DNA of 64,000 nt from Verrucomicrobiaceae bacterium (GCA_027484445.1 JAIXSY010000041.1:1-64000), one strand, 5' to 3'; positions 16,293 to 25,977 are shown, counted from the first letter of the stretch. The notes: generated by a model not told the origin, from the sequence alone. Program-made: numbers and translations.

Positions 16293-18086
16293 ATGAGCCC
16301 AGACTCACTCCCATCTCGCTGCCCCCAGTGCGGGCTTGCTTTGTCACCTGACACTACCCAGGGACTGTGCCCAGCTTGCCTGCTCGCGGTGGCTGCTCTG
16401 CCCACAGATCCTGATCTGGAAACCCAACGCATGGTGGAGGCGGATCTGCCCACGCTGGAGGATATCGCTGCCGCGTTCCCGGATCTCGAAATCCTCGGAC
16501 TCATTGGGCGGGGCGGCATGAGTGCGGTTTTCAAAGCGCGCCAGCCCAAGCTTGACCGAATCGTTGCTCTCAAGGTCTTGCCGAAACCACTCGCGGCCAC
16601 ACCAGGCTTTGCTGAGCGCTTCCAGCGCGAAGGGCGTGTGCTCGCACGGCTCAGCCATCCCAGCATCGTCATGGTGCATGACTTTGGCGAGAGCGGAGGC
16701 TTCGCGTATCTTGTGATGGAGTTCGTCGATGGCGTGAATCTCCGCCAAGCCATGCGCGCAGGCCGCTTCCCACCGAAGCAGGCTTTGAAGATCATCCCGG
16801 CCATCTGCGATGCGCTTCAATTCGCCCACACGCAGGGCGTTTTGCATCGCGACATCAAGCCGGAGAACCTCCTTCTCGACACAAGTGGTCGCGTGAAGAT
16901 TGCCGATTTCGGCATCGCGAAAATCCTCAATGAGAAAGGAGGCGACATGCTGCTCACGCAAAGCGGCGCAAAGCTCGGCACCGCCCCCTACATGGCTCCC
17001 GAGCAGATCGAGCAGCCATCGAGCGTCGATCATCGTGCTGATATCTACAGCCTTGGCGTGGTCTTGTATGAGATGCTCACCGGCGAACTACCGCTCGGTC
17101 GATTCGCCGCGCCGTCGGAGAAAGCTCAAGTCAGTGGCGGAGTCGATGACGTCGTCATGCGCGCCTTGGAAAAAGAGCGTGGAAAGCGCCAGCAAAGTGC
17201 CGACGAGATGAAGACACAGATCGAAGGTGCCGCCTGCGTGCCTAGCGCCAAATTCGGAGCTCCATCAGAAATATCGAACCGAGCGCTGAAGCTGGGAGCT
17301 GCGGCTGCCGGAGCCATCTTCATCGCTACGAACATCTTCCTGCTACGCCATTTTTTCCAAGAGCTACAGCAAGATTCGTTGAATTCAGCCCTGTCCGTTT
17401 TGCTGCTGAACGTTGGAGTCTTTTCGCTCATTTTGAATCTGGCCTTGTGGCTAGGACTCGTGCCGATCAATCGCATCTACGGCGTGCAGTCGCCCTCCAC
17501 GCTCACCTCTCCGAAACGCTGGTATGAAGTGAATGCTCACTTTGGAAAACATGCGTTTTGGTGGTCGCTGGCTGTCATGGGCGCTGGCATCGCGGGTTTC
17601 TATCAACTGCCACGTCACCAGGATGCTTACCCTTGGGCCGCCATCACGCTCTCGCTGGTTGCCGTCGTTGCGTCGGTGATCTCAACGCTGTGGTGGATGC
17701 ATCAGCATCCGGTGGGCAAGCCGCCACATTCCCAAAAACGCCTTGTGAGTTGGGGTGGACAAGCGGCGGTGGGCGTTGTCATCGCCATGTTCATCAAATC
17801 CTTCATTGTCGAAGCCTACCGCATCCCCGCAGGCAACGAACCCGGCGTCACGAAAGGCAGCCACTGGCTCGCGAGCAAGATCGATACTGGCTTCTCCATC
17901 GGCAACCTTGTGGTCTATGAACACGACACTGGCCAGCCCTGGCTCGCCCGCGTCGAACGACGCGAAAAGGACGGCCTCATGCTTACACGACATGGCAAGC
18001 CCGAGACCTTCTTTGTGAAATGGGACAAAGTGATTGGCAAGATGCTGTTTTCGCACTTCACGCCGGATGCATTTCCCAAGCCATGA
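16293..18086 (+). CDS. Membrane Ser/Thr kinase fused to a signal-peptidase-I-like tail
   Basis: A 597-aa protein. Residues 1-30 hold a zinc ribbon (CPQCGLAL, then CPACLL). An apparently active kinase domain spans about 65-310: GRGGMSAVFKAR glycine loop, VALKV lysine, HRDIKPENLLL and ADFGIAK. Four or five hydrophobic segments follow between about 330 and 505. The last ~100 residues (FIKSFIVEAYRIPAGNEPG, LASKI, GNLVVYEHDTG, LARVERRE) resemble the signal peptidase I core. However, the nucleophile Ser-Met of the usual SGSM is Asn-Glu (AGNE) and the general-base Lys of KRV is Ala (ARV), so the tail should be inactive as a protease. The stop overlaps the next sigma gene by four bases (ATGA). Confidence 0.88.
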   Translation: MSPDSLPSRCPQCGLALSPDTTQGLCPACLLAVAALPTDPDLETQRMVEADLPTLEDIAAAFPDLEILGLIGRGGMSAVFKARQPKLDRIVALKVLPKPLAATPGFAERFQREGRVLARLSHPSIVMVHDFGESGGFAYLVMEFVDGVNLRQAMRAGRFPPKQALKIIPAICDALQFAHTQGVLHRDIKPENLLLDTSGRVKIADFGIAKILNEKGGDMLLTQSGAKLGTAPYMAPEQIEQPSSVDHRADIYSLGVVLYEMLTGELPLGRFAAPSEKAQVSGGVDDVVMRALEKERGKRQQSADEMKTQIEGAACVPSAKFGAPSEISNRALKLGAAAAGAIFIATNIFLLRHFFQELQQDSLNSALSVLLLNVGVFSLILNLALWLGLVPINRIYGVQSPSTLTSPKRWYEVNAHFGKHAFWWSLAVMGAGIAGFYQLPRHQDAYPWAAITLSLVAVVASVISTLWWMHQHPVGKPPHSQKRLVSWGGQAAVGVVIAMFIKSFIVEAYRIPAGNEPGVTKGSHWLASKIDTGFSIGNLVVYEHDTGQPWLARVERREKDGLMLTRHGKPETFFVKWDKVIGKMLFSHFTPDAFPKP

Positions 18087-18772
18087 CTTCCTCCTTTCAT
18101 GACACTCGCTGGACGCTCGTTTCGCGATCACGCGGGAGTGACACGCAGGCGGCTGAGGCGTTGAGCGAGCTGTGTGAGGCTTACTATGCGCCGGTGGTGG
18201 CGTTTTTGCGGCGGCAGGGTCGAGAAGAAGATGGCGCGAGGGAGCTGGCGCATGATTTTTTCGCGAAGCTGCTCTCTGGTGGTGCCATCGAAGGGGCGAA
18301 GCCGGAGCGCGGCCGTTTTCGCAGCTACTTGCTCGGAGCGCTCAAGCACTTCGCTGCGGATCAGCGACAGAAGTTCCTGGCCGCGAAGCGCGGCGGTGGT
18401 CTAGCACCTAGCGAGATGGATGATGAGTTGGCTGATGTCGCTGTGGAGATGCCAGATGCGGAGTTTGATCGCCAGTGGGCGCTGACCCTACTGGACAATG
18501 CACTGATCGACCTCGAACAAGAAATGGCCCAGGAGGGCAAAGGCCAGCTTTTTAGCCTGCTGAAGCCCGCTCTGACCGGGCTGAGCCAGTCGCCAGAACA
18601 AGAAAATCTAGCGCATCAGGCAGGCCTGAGCGTCGATGCGCTGAAGATGAGCCTACACCGCATGAGAAAGCGCTTCCGCGCCAGTGTGACGCGACGGATC
18701 GCTGATACGGTGGGCAGCCCTGAACAGGCTGAAGAAGAACTCCAGCACCTATTTGCAGCACTGCGCGGCTGA
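18083..18772 (+). CDS. ECF-type sigma factor coupled to the kinase
   Basis: A 229-aa sigma-70-like protein of the ECF group that is common in Planctomycetota and Verrucomicrobiota beside Ser/Thr kinases. It opens SSFHDTRWTLVSRSRG, then has region 2 (ALSELCEAYYAPVVAFLRRQ and ARELAHDFFAKLL). The C-terminal helix-turn-helix (ENLAHQAGLSVDALKMSLHR) corresponds to region 4. The ATG at 18083 overlaps the kinase stop (ATGA); an in-frame start at 18020 lies deep inside the kinase gene and is rejected. Translational coupling suggests that the kinase controls this sigma factor, perhaps by phosphorylation. The regulon is unknown. Confidence 0.85.
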   Translation: MTSSFHDTRWTLVSRSRGSDTQAAEALSELCEAYYAPVVAFLRRQGREEDGARELAHDFFAKLLSGGAIEGAKPERGRFRSYLLGALKHFAADQRQKFLAAKRGGGLAPSEMDDELADVAVEMPDAEFDRQWALTLLDNALIDLEQEMAQEGKGQLFSLLKPALTGLSQSPEQENLAHQAGLSVDALKMSLHRMRKRFRASVTRRIADTVGSPEQAEEELQHLFAALRG

Positions 18773-18781
18773 GATGAGGAA

Positions 18782-21301
18782 TCAGCGGCTGGCAGCCTGA
18801 TCTGGGGGCGATGCCATCTTTTGAACGGGAAGGCTGCCGTATTGCTGCTGTGGAGGTTCCGGCTTTAGCGATGGCGAATTCACATTTGGCGTCGTCTGAA
18901 CAGGCTGCGGAGGACTGATCGGGGCGGCGCTCCCCTGCTTCTTGAATTTTGCGACTTCTTCTGGTGTCGGCAAAATGGCTTTGCGAATGATGACGGGATT
19001 CGGCACCACTATGGGCGCGGGGGGCACGTCAGGATTCATGGCTGGCGTCGGTGCAGGTTCGGGTGACTTTTGCGCACTCGCAGGAGTCGCCTTATTCTCA
19101 GCAGAAGCAGAGGCAACATCAGCCGTTTTTTTCGGCTCTGCCGAGGCAACTGTGGTCACGGTCGGAGCAGCAGGTGTTGAGGGAGCCTTGGGCTTCACAT
19201 CCGCCACCGCAGTGTCGGCAGGAGGAGCAGGCACATCCGCAGAAGTCACATCCGCTTTCTTCGAGCTAGCGGATGCGGAGGCAGCCCCGCTCGCCACAAC
19301 GGGGACTGACTTTTCCGCCGACATCATCCACCAGACGCCTGCGCCCAGGATCACCACAGCAGCCACGGCGAGCAGGGGCCAGGGAGCACCTTTTTTCGGA
19401 GCGCTGCGGAGGTCCAGTTCATGAGCCGAAAGGCGGCGAGAGATGGGCGAGACATCCAGATCGTTGAGGCTGCCGGCTTGATCTTCATCAAAGTCGGACA
19501 CACTGCCGACGCTCTCCATTTCCTCAACCGCCATGGAGGAACCTCTGAGACGCGTGGCAAGGTCAGGCATCGCAGGGCCGGACATTTTTAGCTCAAAACC
19601 GGACAGGAACTCTGCAGGCGGGGGGGTCTGACCACGACTGCGCGTCGTCTCCATCGTCTCCCGCACATAGGCAGCCAGAGCGTCTGGCACCGCTTCCGTG
19701 AAGACAGGCGCGTCTCCGATCTGACGCTGCCCCGTGAGCAGGTAAGCCGCGAGGGCCACAAAGGCACGCGCACGGTGCTCGCGATCCGCAAGGTGCTCGC
19801 TGTCGAATTTGCTCATGTCGGGCGGCTCTGCCAAGGGCGGCTCATAGAGATGCCGCATGGTGACGTGCGCGCGCACCTTGACCTGAAACGGTGGCCAGGC
19901 ATCCAGGCGCTTCTGCATCAGTCTCTCGTGCTCGCGCACCAGCATGGGGCCTGTTTTTCCGACACGAAGGAAAAGATTCGAAGGATGCAGTTCGAGCCGC
20001 TGCACGCCGCAATCCAGTGCCTGCTCGATGCCTGCCAGCACTTGCCTCAGAACCACCAAAACCTCCGCCGGATTCAGCGTGAGACGTTCGGTCAAAAGTC
20101 GGCTCAGGGAGAAGCCTGGTTCACGCTCTTCGGTCAGAAAGCTCCACTCGGGACTTTCCCACAGGCTGAGGCTGCGAAGGATGTTCGGGTGTTTGTCGGG
20201 GTTAAAGCGCCAGCTTTGCAGCGGCACGGCCTCATACTGAGTCTTGTCCACCACGCGAGACGGCGGCAGCAGATGCACCGTGATGGGCTGCTCGGTTTTG
20301 ACATTGAGACAGGGGATGGAGAATGGCAGGCGGCGAGCATTTTCCTCATCCTCGACACGGAAGCGGCTGCCAAGCACACGCTCCACAGGCACCCCTTCCA
20401 AGAGCAAATCCTGGAGTTGGGAACGCGGCTGCAAAGCCGGTGTCACCACCAGTTGCTTGCGCGTGTTGCGCGCCTGAATGCTGCTGACGAGGGCGCTGTA
20501 GGCTTCACGCACTTCATCGCGCAGTTTTTCGATGGAGACCGGCGCATTGTGTGGGTCTGCCAGCGCAGCTCTGAGCGTCGTGCGCAGACTCATGGGCAGC
20601 GCCGTCATGGCCGGATACCGATCTGGATTTTCCCCGATGTTGAAGGCCTTGCCCGTCAGCAGCAAGAAAATCAGCTGACATACCTGAAGCACCTGACGGG
20701 AATTGTCTTTGCCGGAGCGATCCGCATCGCCAAGCCCGAAGTCATAAAGACGAAGTTGAAGAAAGGTATCCTCCACCGTGGTGATCATGACTCGATCGAG
20801 TCGAAGCTGGGGCATCAGGCGATGCCGATCCCCGAGTAACATCACATCATCTAAAAGCTGGAGCAGCAGCGAAAACACCGTCGCTGGAGGCATGGCTCCA
20901 CGACGTGTGACATAATCCGCAGCGAACTCACCTTCATTGAGATTGCTGGTGTAAAAGACGACCCCCTCATCTTCACCCACCTCCAGGATGCGCATGAAGC
21001 TTGGCCCCCGAATCTCTGAAGCCTGCTGGGCACGCTCCATGACAGACTTCTTCGCGCCACCTTCCATCGGCTGGCCCCCGCGCAGCAGATGCAGTTCCAC
21101 CAGTCGTTTGATCTGAGTATCAAAAGCCAGCAACACCAGTTCCTCAGCAGAACGGGTGAGCTTCACGGTCTCTCCGCCAGCACGGCGGGAGAGCATCAAG
21201 TGACCGAAATTTTCGATTTCAGGGACCATGTGAGCAGGGAGTTTGAGGAGCGGGAACGATGCCATCATCAAGGTCCGGGGGGGTGATGTCGAAGATGGCA
21301 A
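18782..21301 (-). CDS. Tandem pseudokinase with one membrane span
   Basis: An 839-aa protein with two kinase-like regions. The first (about residues 20-270) keeps a DFG (LYDFGLGD near 187), but the catalytic loop reads LMPQLRLDRVMI instead of HRDxKxxN. The second (about 330-575) has LELHPSNLFL near 437 instead of HRDLKPSN and VREHERLM where DFG is expected. No glycine loop is convincing in either. One transmembrane helix lies at about 640-662, followed by an Ala/Pro/Ser/Lys-rich tail outside. It converges with the sigma gene, ending 10 bases away. The frame is open to a TTG at 21301; the ATG at 21268 is the other possible start. It probably works with the adjacent kinase/sigma pair, which is inference. 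Confidence 0.72.
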   Translation of the reverse strand: MPSSTSPPRTLMMASFPLLKLPAHMVPEIENFGHLMLSRRAGGETVKLTRSAEELVLLAFDTQIKRLVELHLLRGGQPMEGGAKKSVMERAQQASEIRGPSFMRILEVGEDEGVVFYTSNLNEGEFAADYVTRRGAMPPATVFSLLLQLLDDVMLLGDRHRLMPQLRLDRVMITTVEDTFLQLRLYDFGLGDADRSGKDNSRQVLQVCQLIFLLLTGKAFNIGENPDRYPAMTALPMSLRTTLRAALADPHNAPVSIEKLRDEVREAYSALVSSIQARNTRKQLVVTPALQPRSQLQDLLLEGVPVERVLGSRFRVEDEENARRLPFSIPCLNVKTEQPITVHLLPPSRVVDKTQYEAVPLQSWRFNPDKHPNILRSLSLWESPEWSFLTEEREPGFSLSRLLTERLTLNPAEVLVVLRQVLAGIEQALDCGVQRLELHPSNLFLRVGKTGPMLVREHERLMQKRLDAWPPFQVKVRAHVTMRHLYEPPLAEPPDMSKFDSEHLADREHRARAFVALAAYLLTGQRQIGDAPVFTEAVPDALAAYVRETMETTRSRGQTPPPAEFLSGFELKMSGPAMPDLATRLRGSSMAVEEMESVGSVSDFDEDQAGSLNDLDVSPISRRLSAHELDLRSAPKKGAPWPLLAVAAVVILGAGVWWMMSAEKSVPVVASGAASASASSKKADVTSADVPAPPADTAVADVKPKAPSTPAAPTVTTVASAEPKKTADVASASAENKATPASAQKSPEPAPTPAMNPDVPPAPIVVPNPVIIRKAILPTPEEVAKFKKQGSAAPISPPQPVQTTPNVNSPSLKPEPPQQQYGSLPVQKMASPPDQAASR

Positions 21302-21360
21302 GAGCGCGGTTCATTCTCAAATTCTAAAAGCTGTGTTTCAGTTCTGCAAATAATTTCTGG

Positions 21361-21389
21361 AAAATACAATAATCTTACATTCTGGACAA
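21361..21389 (-). promoter_or_regulatory. Candidate sigma-70-type promoter for the pseudokinase gene
   Basis: On the minus strand TTGTCC (21384-21389) and TATTTT (21361-21366) are spaced by 17 bases. They lie in a markedly AT-rich gap (21302-21519) that contrasts with the GC-rich surroundings, about 60-90 bases before the possible starts at 21301 and 21268. The rest of this gap holds nothing else that I recognise. Confidence 0.4.
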
Positions 21390-21519
21390 GGTTTAAGGTT
21401 ATGGTAATTTACCCTTTCATAAAAACCATAGCAAGATAAAATCCTGCTAAACTTCAACTTTTCTTAAATTTGGTCAGGACTCCTTTCGGGCTCGCTGTTC
21501 CCTTTGAGGCAAACTTTGC

Positions 21520-22335
21520 TCAAGCAAGAGCACGCAGCCGCCGCTGTCTGGCCGCTTCAAAAAGCATCACGGCACCAGCAGCTGCCACATTCAGCGACTC
21601 GACGCCATGAGCCATCGGAATCGAAAGCCTACTGTGGCACTTCCCGAGCAGGGCAGAACTCACGCCATTGCCTTCATTGCCAAGCAACAAGACTGACGGC
21701 TGGCACCAGTCATGCGCCGTGTATTCGCACGTCCCTCCACCCGCAGCGGCCGCTAGGTGAAGTCCATGCGACTCGCACAACGACGGCAAATCAGCCGCAG
21801 CCACTGCTGTGAGCACAGGTAGCCGAAACGCCGACCCCATGGCACTGCGCAGCACCTTGGGAGAAAAAAGATCCACACAACCTGACAGGGCAATCACGCC
21901 GGACGCGCCAGCTGCTTCCGCCGTGCGCAGCAATGTTCCCATGTTGCCTGGGTCCTGAAGGCGGTCGAGCGCCAGGTAGAGACCCTCTTTTTTCTCAAAA
22001 AATCGACTTAGATCAAACTGGGGTCGGCGAGCAATCAGCACCAATCCCTGACACTGGATGGTGGCGCTGAGCCCCTCAAGCACCTCCGGCTGCGTCCAAA
22101 AAACTGGACGCCCCGTCAAGCTCTGGAGCAGAGCGTGAAGTCGAGCATCCTCACGGCCCGACGCTACAAACGCCGCGTCAACGATCAGACCCGAACGCAC
22201 GGCCTCTTCAGCGAGGCGCAAACCTTCGAGAAAAATCAGTTCGGGATCGCGGCCCTCCTTTACCCGCCGGGCATGCTTGATGCGTTCGTTGGAGCTGCTG
22301 GTGATTTGGGGCTGCATCTGCCCATCTATGGCCAC
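21520..22335 (-). CDS. TrmH/SpoU-family RNA 2'-O-methyltransferase
   Basis: A 271-aa SPOUT methyltransferase that uses S-adenosylmethionine to methylate rRNA or tRNA ribose. The N-terminal substrate-binding part (ITSSSNERIKHARRVKEG, LEGLRLAEEA) is followed by the knotted domain with LDRLQDPGNMGTLLRTAEAA (motif 1), LLLGNEGNGVSS (motif 2) and SIPMAHGVESLNVAAAGAV (motif 3). The length is typical of RlmB/TsnR-like members. A GTG at 22335 with GAGG about 10 bases upstream is used; an ATG at 22317 is the alternative. It follows the HlyD-like gene by 15 bases on the same strand. Confidence 0.9.
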   Translation of the reverse strand: MAIDGQMQPQITSSSNERIKHARRVKEGRDPELIFLEGLRLAEEAVRSGLIVDAAFVASGREDARLHALLQSLTGRPVFWTQPEVLEGLSATIQCQGLVLIARRPQFDLSRFFEKKEGLYLALDRLQDPGNMGTLLRTAEAAGASGVIALSGCVDLFSPKVLRSAMGSAFRLPVLTAVAAADLPSLCESHGLHLAAAAGGGTCEYTAHDWCQPSVLLLGNEGNGVSSALLGKCHSRLSIPMAHGVESLNVAAAGAVMLFEAARQRRLRALA

Positions 22336-22350
22336 AGACAGCGGACCTCG

Positions 22351-23310
22351 TCAGCCTTTTTTACGACCGATGAACACATCGACCTGCTGGCCGACATAGA
22401 GGCGTGCTGTGGAGCTTTTCGGCGGAGTCAGACGGTAGATCACCTGCAAGACACGGGTATCGACACGCTCTGTGCTCGCACCTGTCAGCGATTGCTTGGG
22501 GATGACAAAAGGCTCAATCCGCTGAAATTCGAGAGGGTAGGCGGTCTTGCTATCGCTCTTGAGGTAAGCGGAGGCGACCATGCCATCCTGCACGCTAGAG
22601 GCATTCTGCTCATCAACATCAACACGAACCTGAAGGGTATCGATCTCACCCAAAATGATGGCCGCGAGACGATTCTGGGGAGAGGCGTACTCACCGGCTC
22701 GGATATTGACCTGAAGGATCGTGCCTGCCCGTGGCGCACGAACAGTCATGCGCTCGATCAGCAGTCGAGTCTGCTTCACCGCGGCACGCGCGGCCTCTAG
22801 CTGGGCCTTGGCCTGAGCCGCCTGGGCACGTGCCACCGTCACGTCATTGGCACGATTTTTCACCTCGTCCTGCGTGATCGCACGCTGATCCGGCACGGAT
22901 TGCAGACGCTGAAGCATGTCCTGCTGCTTGGTCAGTTGAGCCTCCGCTGTCTGGAGCGCGGCTTCATTGACCCCAATCGTGGCTTCTTCGCTGATGAGCT
23001 GGGCCTGGAGCTCTCGATCATCCAGCTGCATCAGCGGTTCCCCCTGCTTGACCTTTTGCCAGACTTTCACTTCGACCTTGGTCACCAGGGCTGGCAATGG
23101 CGGACCGATGGCGACGTTTTCGTCTAGCGCCTCCAAGATGCCAGTGGCGGCGAGGCCTTCGGGGTAAGGTTTCGCCGGTGGAGATACGGGTGGCGGCGTG
23201 ATCGGGGTCTCTTGCGCGCGGATGACCTCCATGACCTGCGACATCTGCCACACCCCTGCGATGGCAAGGGCGATGCTGCCATAGCGGACCATTCCTGGGA
23301 AAAAGCTCAT
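22351..23310 (-). CDS. HlyD/RND-type periplasmic adaptor, orphan
   Basis: A ~319-aa membrane fusion protein with an N-terminal membrane anchor (MVRYGSIALAIAGVWQM). It has a split lipoyl domain (IGPPLPALVTKVEVKVWQKV and VRAPRAGTILQVNIRAGEY), a coiled coil at about residues 100-190 with repeated Ala/Gln/Glu, and a beta-barrel part ending near GQQVDVFIGRKKG. No ABC or RND pump gene is adjacent: it lies between a PSD1 cytochrome gene (51-base gap) and the TrmH-family gene. Its pump partner must be encoded elsewhere, or it has another role. The ATG at 23310 is preferred to the TTG at 23331. Confidence 0.8.
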   Translation of the reverse strand: MSFFPGMVRYGSIALAIAGVWQMSQVMEVIRAQETPITPPPVSPPAKPYPEGLAATGILEALDENVAIGPPLPALVTKVEVKVWQKVKQGEPLMQLDDRELQAQLISEEATIGVNEAALQTAEAQLTKQQDMLQRLQSVPDQRAITQDEVKNRANDVTVARAQAAQAKAQLEAARAAVKQTRLLIERMTVRAPRAGTILQVNIRAGEYASPQNRLAAIILGEIDTLQVRVDVDEQNASSVQDGMVASAYLKSDSKTAYPLEFQRIEPFVIPKQSLTGASTERVDTRVLQVIYRLTPPKSSTARLYVGQQVDVFIGRKKG

Positions 23311-23361
23311 GACAGGCCTTACGACGCTCAACCGTGACTGGCAACTTCCCTGCGCTGAAGA

Positions 23362-25869
23362 TCAGTTCACATAACGGAACTCCGCACTGGCAAACAAACT
23401 CTGACAAAAGGCGGAAAGAGCCGCCTTTTGGGCAACATCCAGGGCTTGCTGAGTCTTTTTTCCCTCCACCGCCTGATTCGGAAAGCGCGACCAAAAACTG
23501 CGAATCGCAGCCAACTCCGAAGCCGTGGGCGGACGCGAAAACGCCAACTGCCAAGCGTAAGCGAGCCTTTCCTGCGCGGTGCCCTCATAGGCCGCCACTC
23601 GCTTCCCGAAGGCGTCTGCAGCCGCGAGCACTTGGCTGTTGTTCATGAGAAAAAGGCTCTGGCTAGGCACATTCGTCGTGTCGCGTTCACTGGTGACCAG
23701 ACTGGCGTCGGGAAAGTCGAACACGCTGAGGAATTCAGGCAATTGATCGCGCAAAATCGGCAGATAAAGGCTGCGGTAAGGGTAGGGCTTGCCCATGACC
23801 TCACGGCTCAGGTTGAAAATCGCCTGCCGTCCTTCTCCCGCACGAGCCACGGGCGATCCATCGACCGGATAAAAGTCGAGCACGCCTGCCACATGCAACA
23901 TGGCGTCACGTATGGCCTCCGCATCCAGCCGACGCGGGCTCATGCGCCAGTGCCATTGATTTTCAGGATCCACCGCGTGGTTCGCCGCATCATAGCCAGA
24001 GCCCATCTGGTAGACTCGGCTCATCATGAGGGTGCGGATCAATTGCTTCACTGACCATCCGTTTGCCATGAAACTGACCGCTAGGTGGTCGAGCAGCTCG
24101 GGGTGTGTCGGCTTTTGCCCCATGAGCCCTAAATTGTCCGGGGTCGGCACCAGCGGACGCCCCATCACTTTCATCCAGACACGGTTCACCATGACGCGTG
24201 CCGTGAGCGGATTTTGCTCAGAAGCGATCCACCACGCCAAGTCCAAGCGACCACTACCCTGGCTGATGTTCCGGGGTTCATTCGGCGCGCAGAGGACCTC
24301 CACGAGGCCACGCGGCACCACCTCACCAGGCTGCTTGAGATCTCCACGCACGAGCAGCGGACTGTTCACCGGGCGCTCGCGATCCAGCACCCCCATCGCC
24401 AGTGTGCGCGGGCTGCCATCGGAGTGAAACAGCTCCAGGTCCGCACGAATCGCATCGGCTCGGTCATTCGAGCTGCGAATGCGTAGGAAGTTCGCCGCAC
24501 CTTGGCGCTCACGATCTTCTGCGGGTTGACGAAAAACCTGACGACGGATGTCCTCTGCGGTTGCCTTGGCCTCCTCGTAGCTTTTTTTCAGCTGTCCATA
24601 TTCTGCAGGAGAAAGGGCGGCTACCGCAGCAGGCAGATTGGCCTCGCGATCCAGCTCGATCAGCGTGCCGGGATTCACATTTTGCAGCTGGCTGTAGGTG
24701 CCGTAGAGCGTCTCGCTGCTCAGGAAGATGCCAGCCAGCGCGTAGTAGTCCTGCTGAGTCACAGGATCGAATTTGTGATCGTGGCAACGGGCGCAGGCGA
24801 GAGTGAGGCCGAGCATGGCCTGCGACACCGCATCGATCTGCTCATCGACGAGATCCATGGCAAACTGACGCTTGTCGCGCTGATTGTGTCCCTTGCTGCC
24901 GATGGCGAGGAAACCTGTGGCGACGATTTTCTCGGCCTGATCCCTTGGATTCTCAAACTTCATCAGATCCCCTGCGATCTGTTCCTTCAGAAACTGGTCG
25001 TACGGCTTGTCGCGATTGAAGGCATCGATCACGTAATCGCGGTATCTCCAGGCATGGGGGTAGAGCACATTCACCTCCTTGCCGCTGCTCTCAGCGTAGC
25101 GAGCGATATCGAGCCAATGCCGTGCCCAGCGTTCGCCGTAGCGTGGGGAATCCAGGTATTGATCAATGACTCGTTTCACCGCATCAGGTGAGCTATCGGC
25201 CTGGAAAGCCTTCACCTCATCGGGGGTCGGGGGCAGCCCTGTCAGATCGAAGGCGATGCGACGAATCAGCGTGGGCCGATCTGCATCTGGCACTGGATGC
25301 AGACCCGCTTTTTCCAGGCCTGCGAGCACGTGATGGTCGATCTCCGTCTTCGCCCAGTTGGGTGTTTTCACCTGGGGTAGCACAGGCTTTGCAGGTTTTT
25401 GAAAGGCCCAGTGCTTGCGCCCCTCGGCCATGTCGATCTGGCGTTTTCCACCACTGGCATTGACGACCTTTTGCTCACGCGGATCAGGTGCTCCCATCTC
25501 AATCCATTTCTTGAAGTTGGCGATGACTTCCTCCGGCAGCTTGGTCTTCGGCGGCATTTGCATGTCACCGTTTGTCCACGTGATGGCCTCGTAAATGGAG
25601 CTTTCCTCCACCCTGCCGGGCGTGATGCCAGGATGGCCTGACTCTCCTCCGAGGTGACTGCCCTGACGCGTGTCCAGCGTCAGACCACCTTTGACCTTTT
25701 CAGCCTCGGCAGAGTGGCACTTGTAGCAGTGCTCCACCAACACAGGGCGGATGTTCTTTTCGAAAAAGCTAAGTTGATCGGCAGGAATGTCCGCATGAGC
25801 CGTGGCAGACTGATCCGCCGCTAGGACGGCGATAGGCAGAAACAAAAGGGAGAGCAGGACCTTTTTCAT
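23362..25869 (-). CDS. PSD1 / planctomycete-type cytochrome c protein (DUF1549-DUF1553)
   Basis: An 835-aa exported protein with a signal peptide (MKKVLLSLLFLPIAVLAADQ). A heme-binding CxxCH (HCYKCHSAEA near residue 48) sits inside a planctomycete cytochrome c domain. The DUF1549 region (FDLTGLPPTPDEVKAF, ARHWLDIARYAESSGKE) and the DUF1553 region (NPLTARVMVNRVW, PRRLDAEAIRDAML, NNSQVLAAADAFGKRV) follow. The substrate is not established; such proteins are abundant in Planctomycetota and Verrucomicrobiota and often travel with a DUF1501 partner, which is not seen here. It is divergent from the heparinase-like gene. Confidence 0.9.
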   Translation of the reverse strand: MKKVLLSLLFLPIAVLAADQSATAHADIPADQLSFFEKNIRPVLVEHCYKCHSAEAEKVKGGLTLDTRQGSHLGGESGHPGITPGRVEESSIYEAITWTNGDMQMPPKTKLPEEVIANFKKWIEMGAPDPREQKVVNASGGKRQIDMAEGRKHWAFQKPAKPVLPQVKTPNWAKTEIDHHVLAGLEKAGLHPVPDADRPTLIRRIAFDLTGLPPTPDEVKAFQADSSPDAVKRVIDQYLDSPRYGERWARHWLDIARYAESSGKEVNVLYPHAWRYRDYVIDAFNRDKPYDQFLKEQIAGDLMKFENPRDQAEKIVATGFLAIGSKGHNQRDKRQFAMDLVDEQIDAVSQAMLGLTLACARCHDHKFDPVTQQDYYALAGIFLSSETLYGTYSQLQNVNPGTLIELDREANLPAAVAALSPAEYGQLKKSYEEAKATAEDIRRQVFRQPAEDRERQGAANFLRIRSSNDRADAIRADLELFHSDGSPRTLAMGVLDRERPVNSPLLVRGDLKQPGEVVPRGLVEVLCAPNEPRNISQGSGRLDLAWWIASEQNPLTARVMVNRVWMKVMGRPLVPTPDNLGLMGQKPTHPELLDHLAVSFMANGWSVKQLIRTLMMSRVYQMGSGYDAANHAVDPENQWHWRMSPRRLDAEAIRDAMLHVAGVLDFYPVDGSPVARAGEGRQAIFNLSREVMGKPYPYRSLYLPILRDQLPEFLSVFDFPDASLVTSERDTTNVPSQSLFLMNNSQVLAAADAFGKRVAAYEGTAQERLAYAWQLAFSRPPTASELAAIRSFWSRFPNQAVEGKKTQQALDVAQKAALSAFCQSLFASAEFRYVN

Positions 25870-25977
25870 GGGGCGAGGCGAGGGATGACAGCCCTATGTA
25901 ACTCCCCAGCCAGAGGTGAGTTGCGCGCCACGAGCCTTGCCAGCCGTGCAATGCCCGCCTACAAAGCGCCGCAAATA

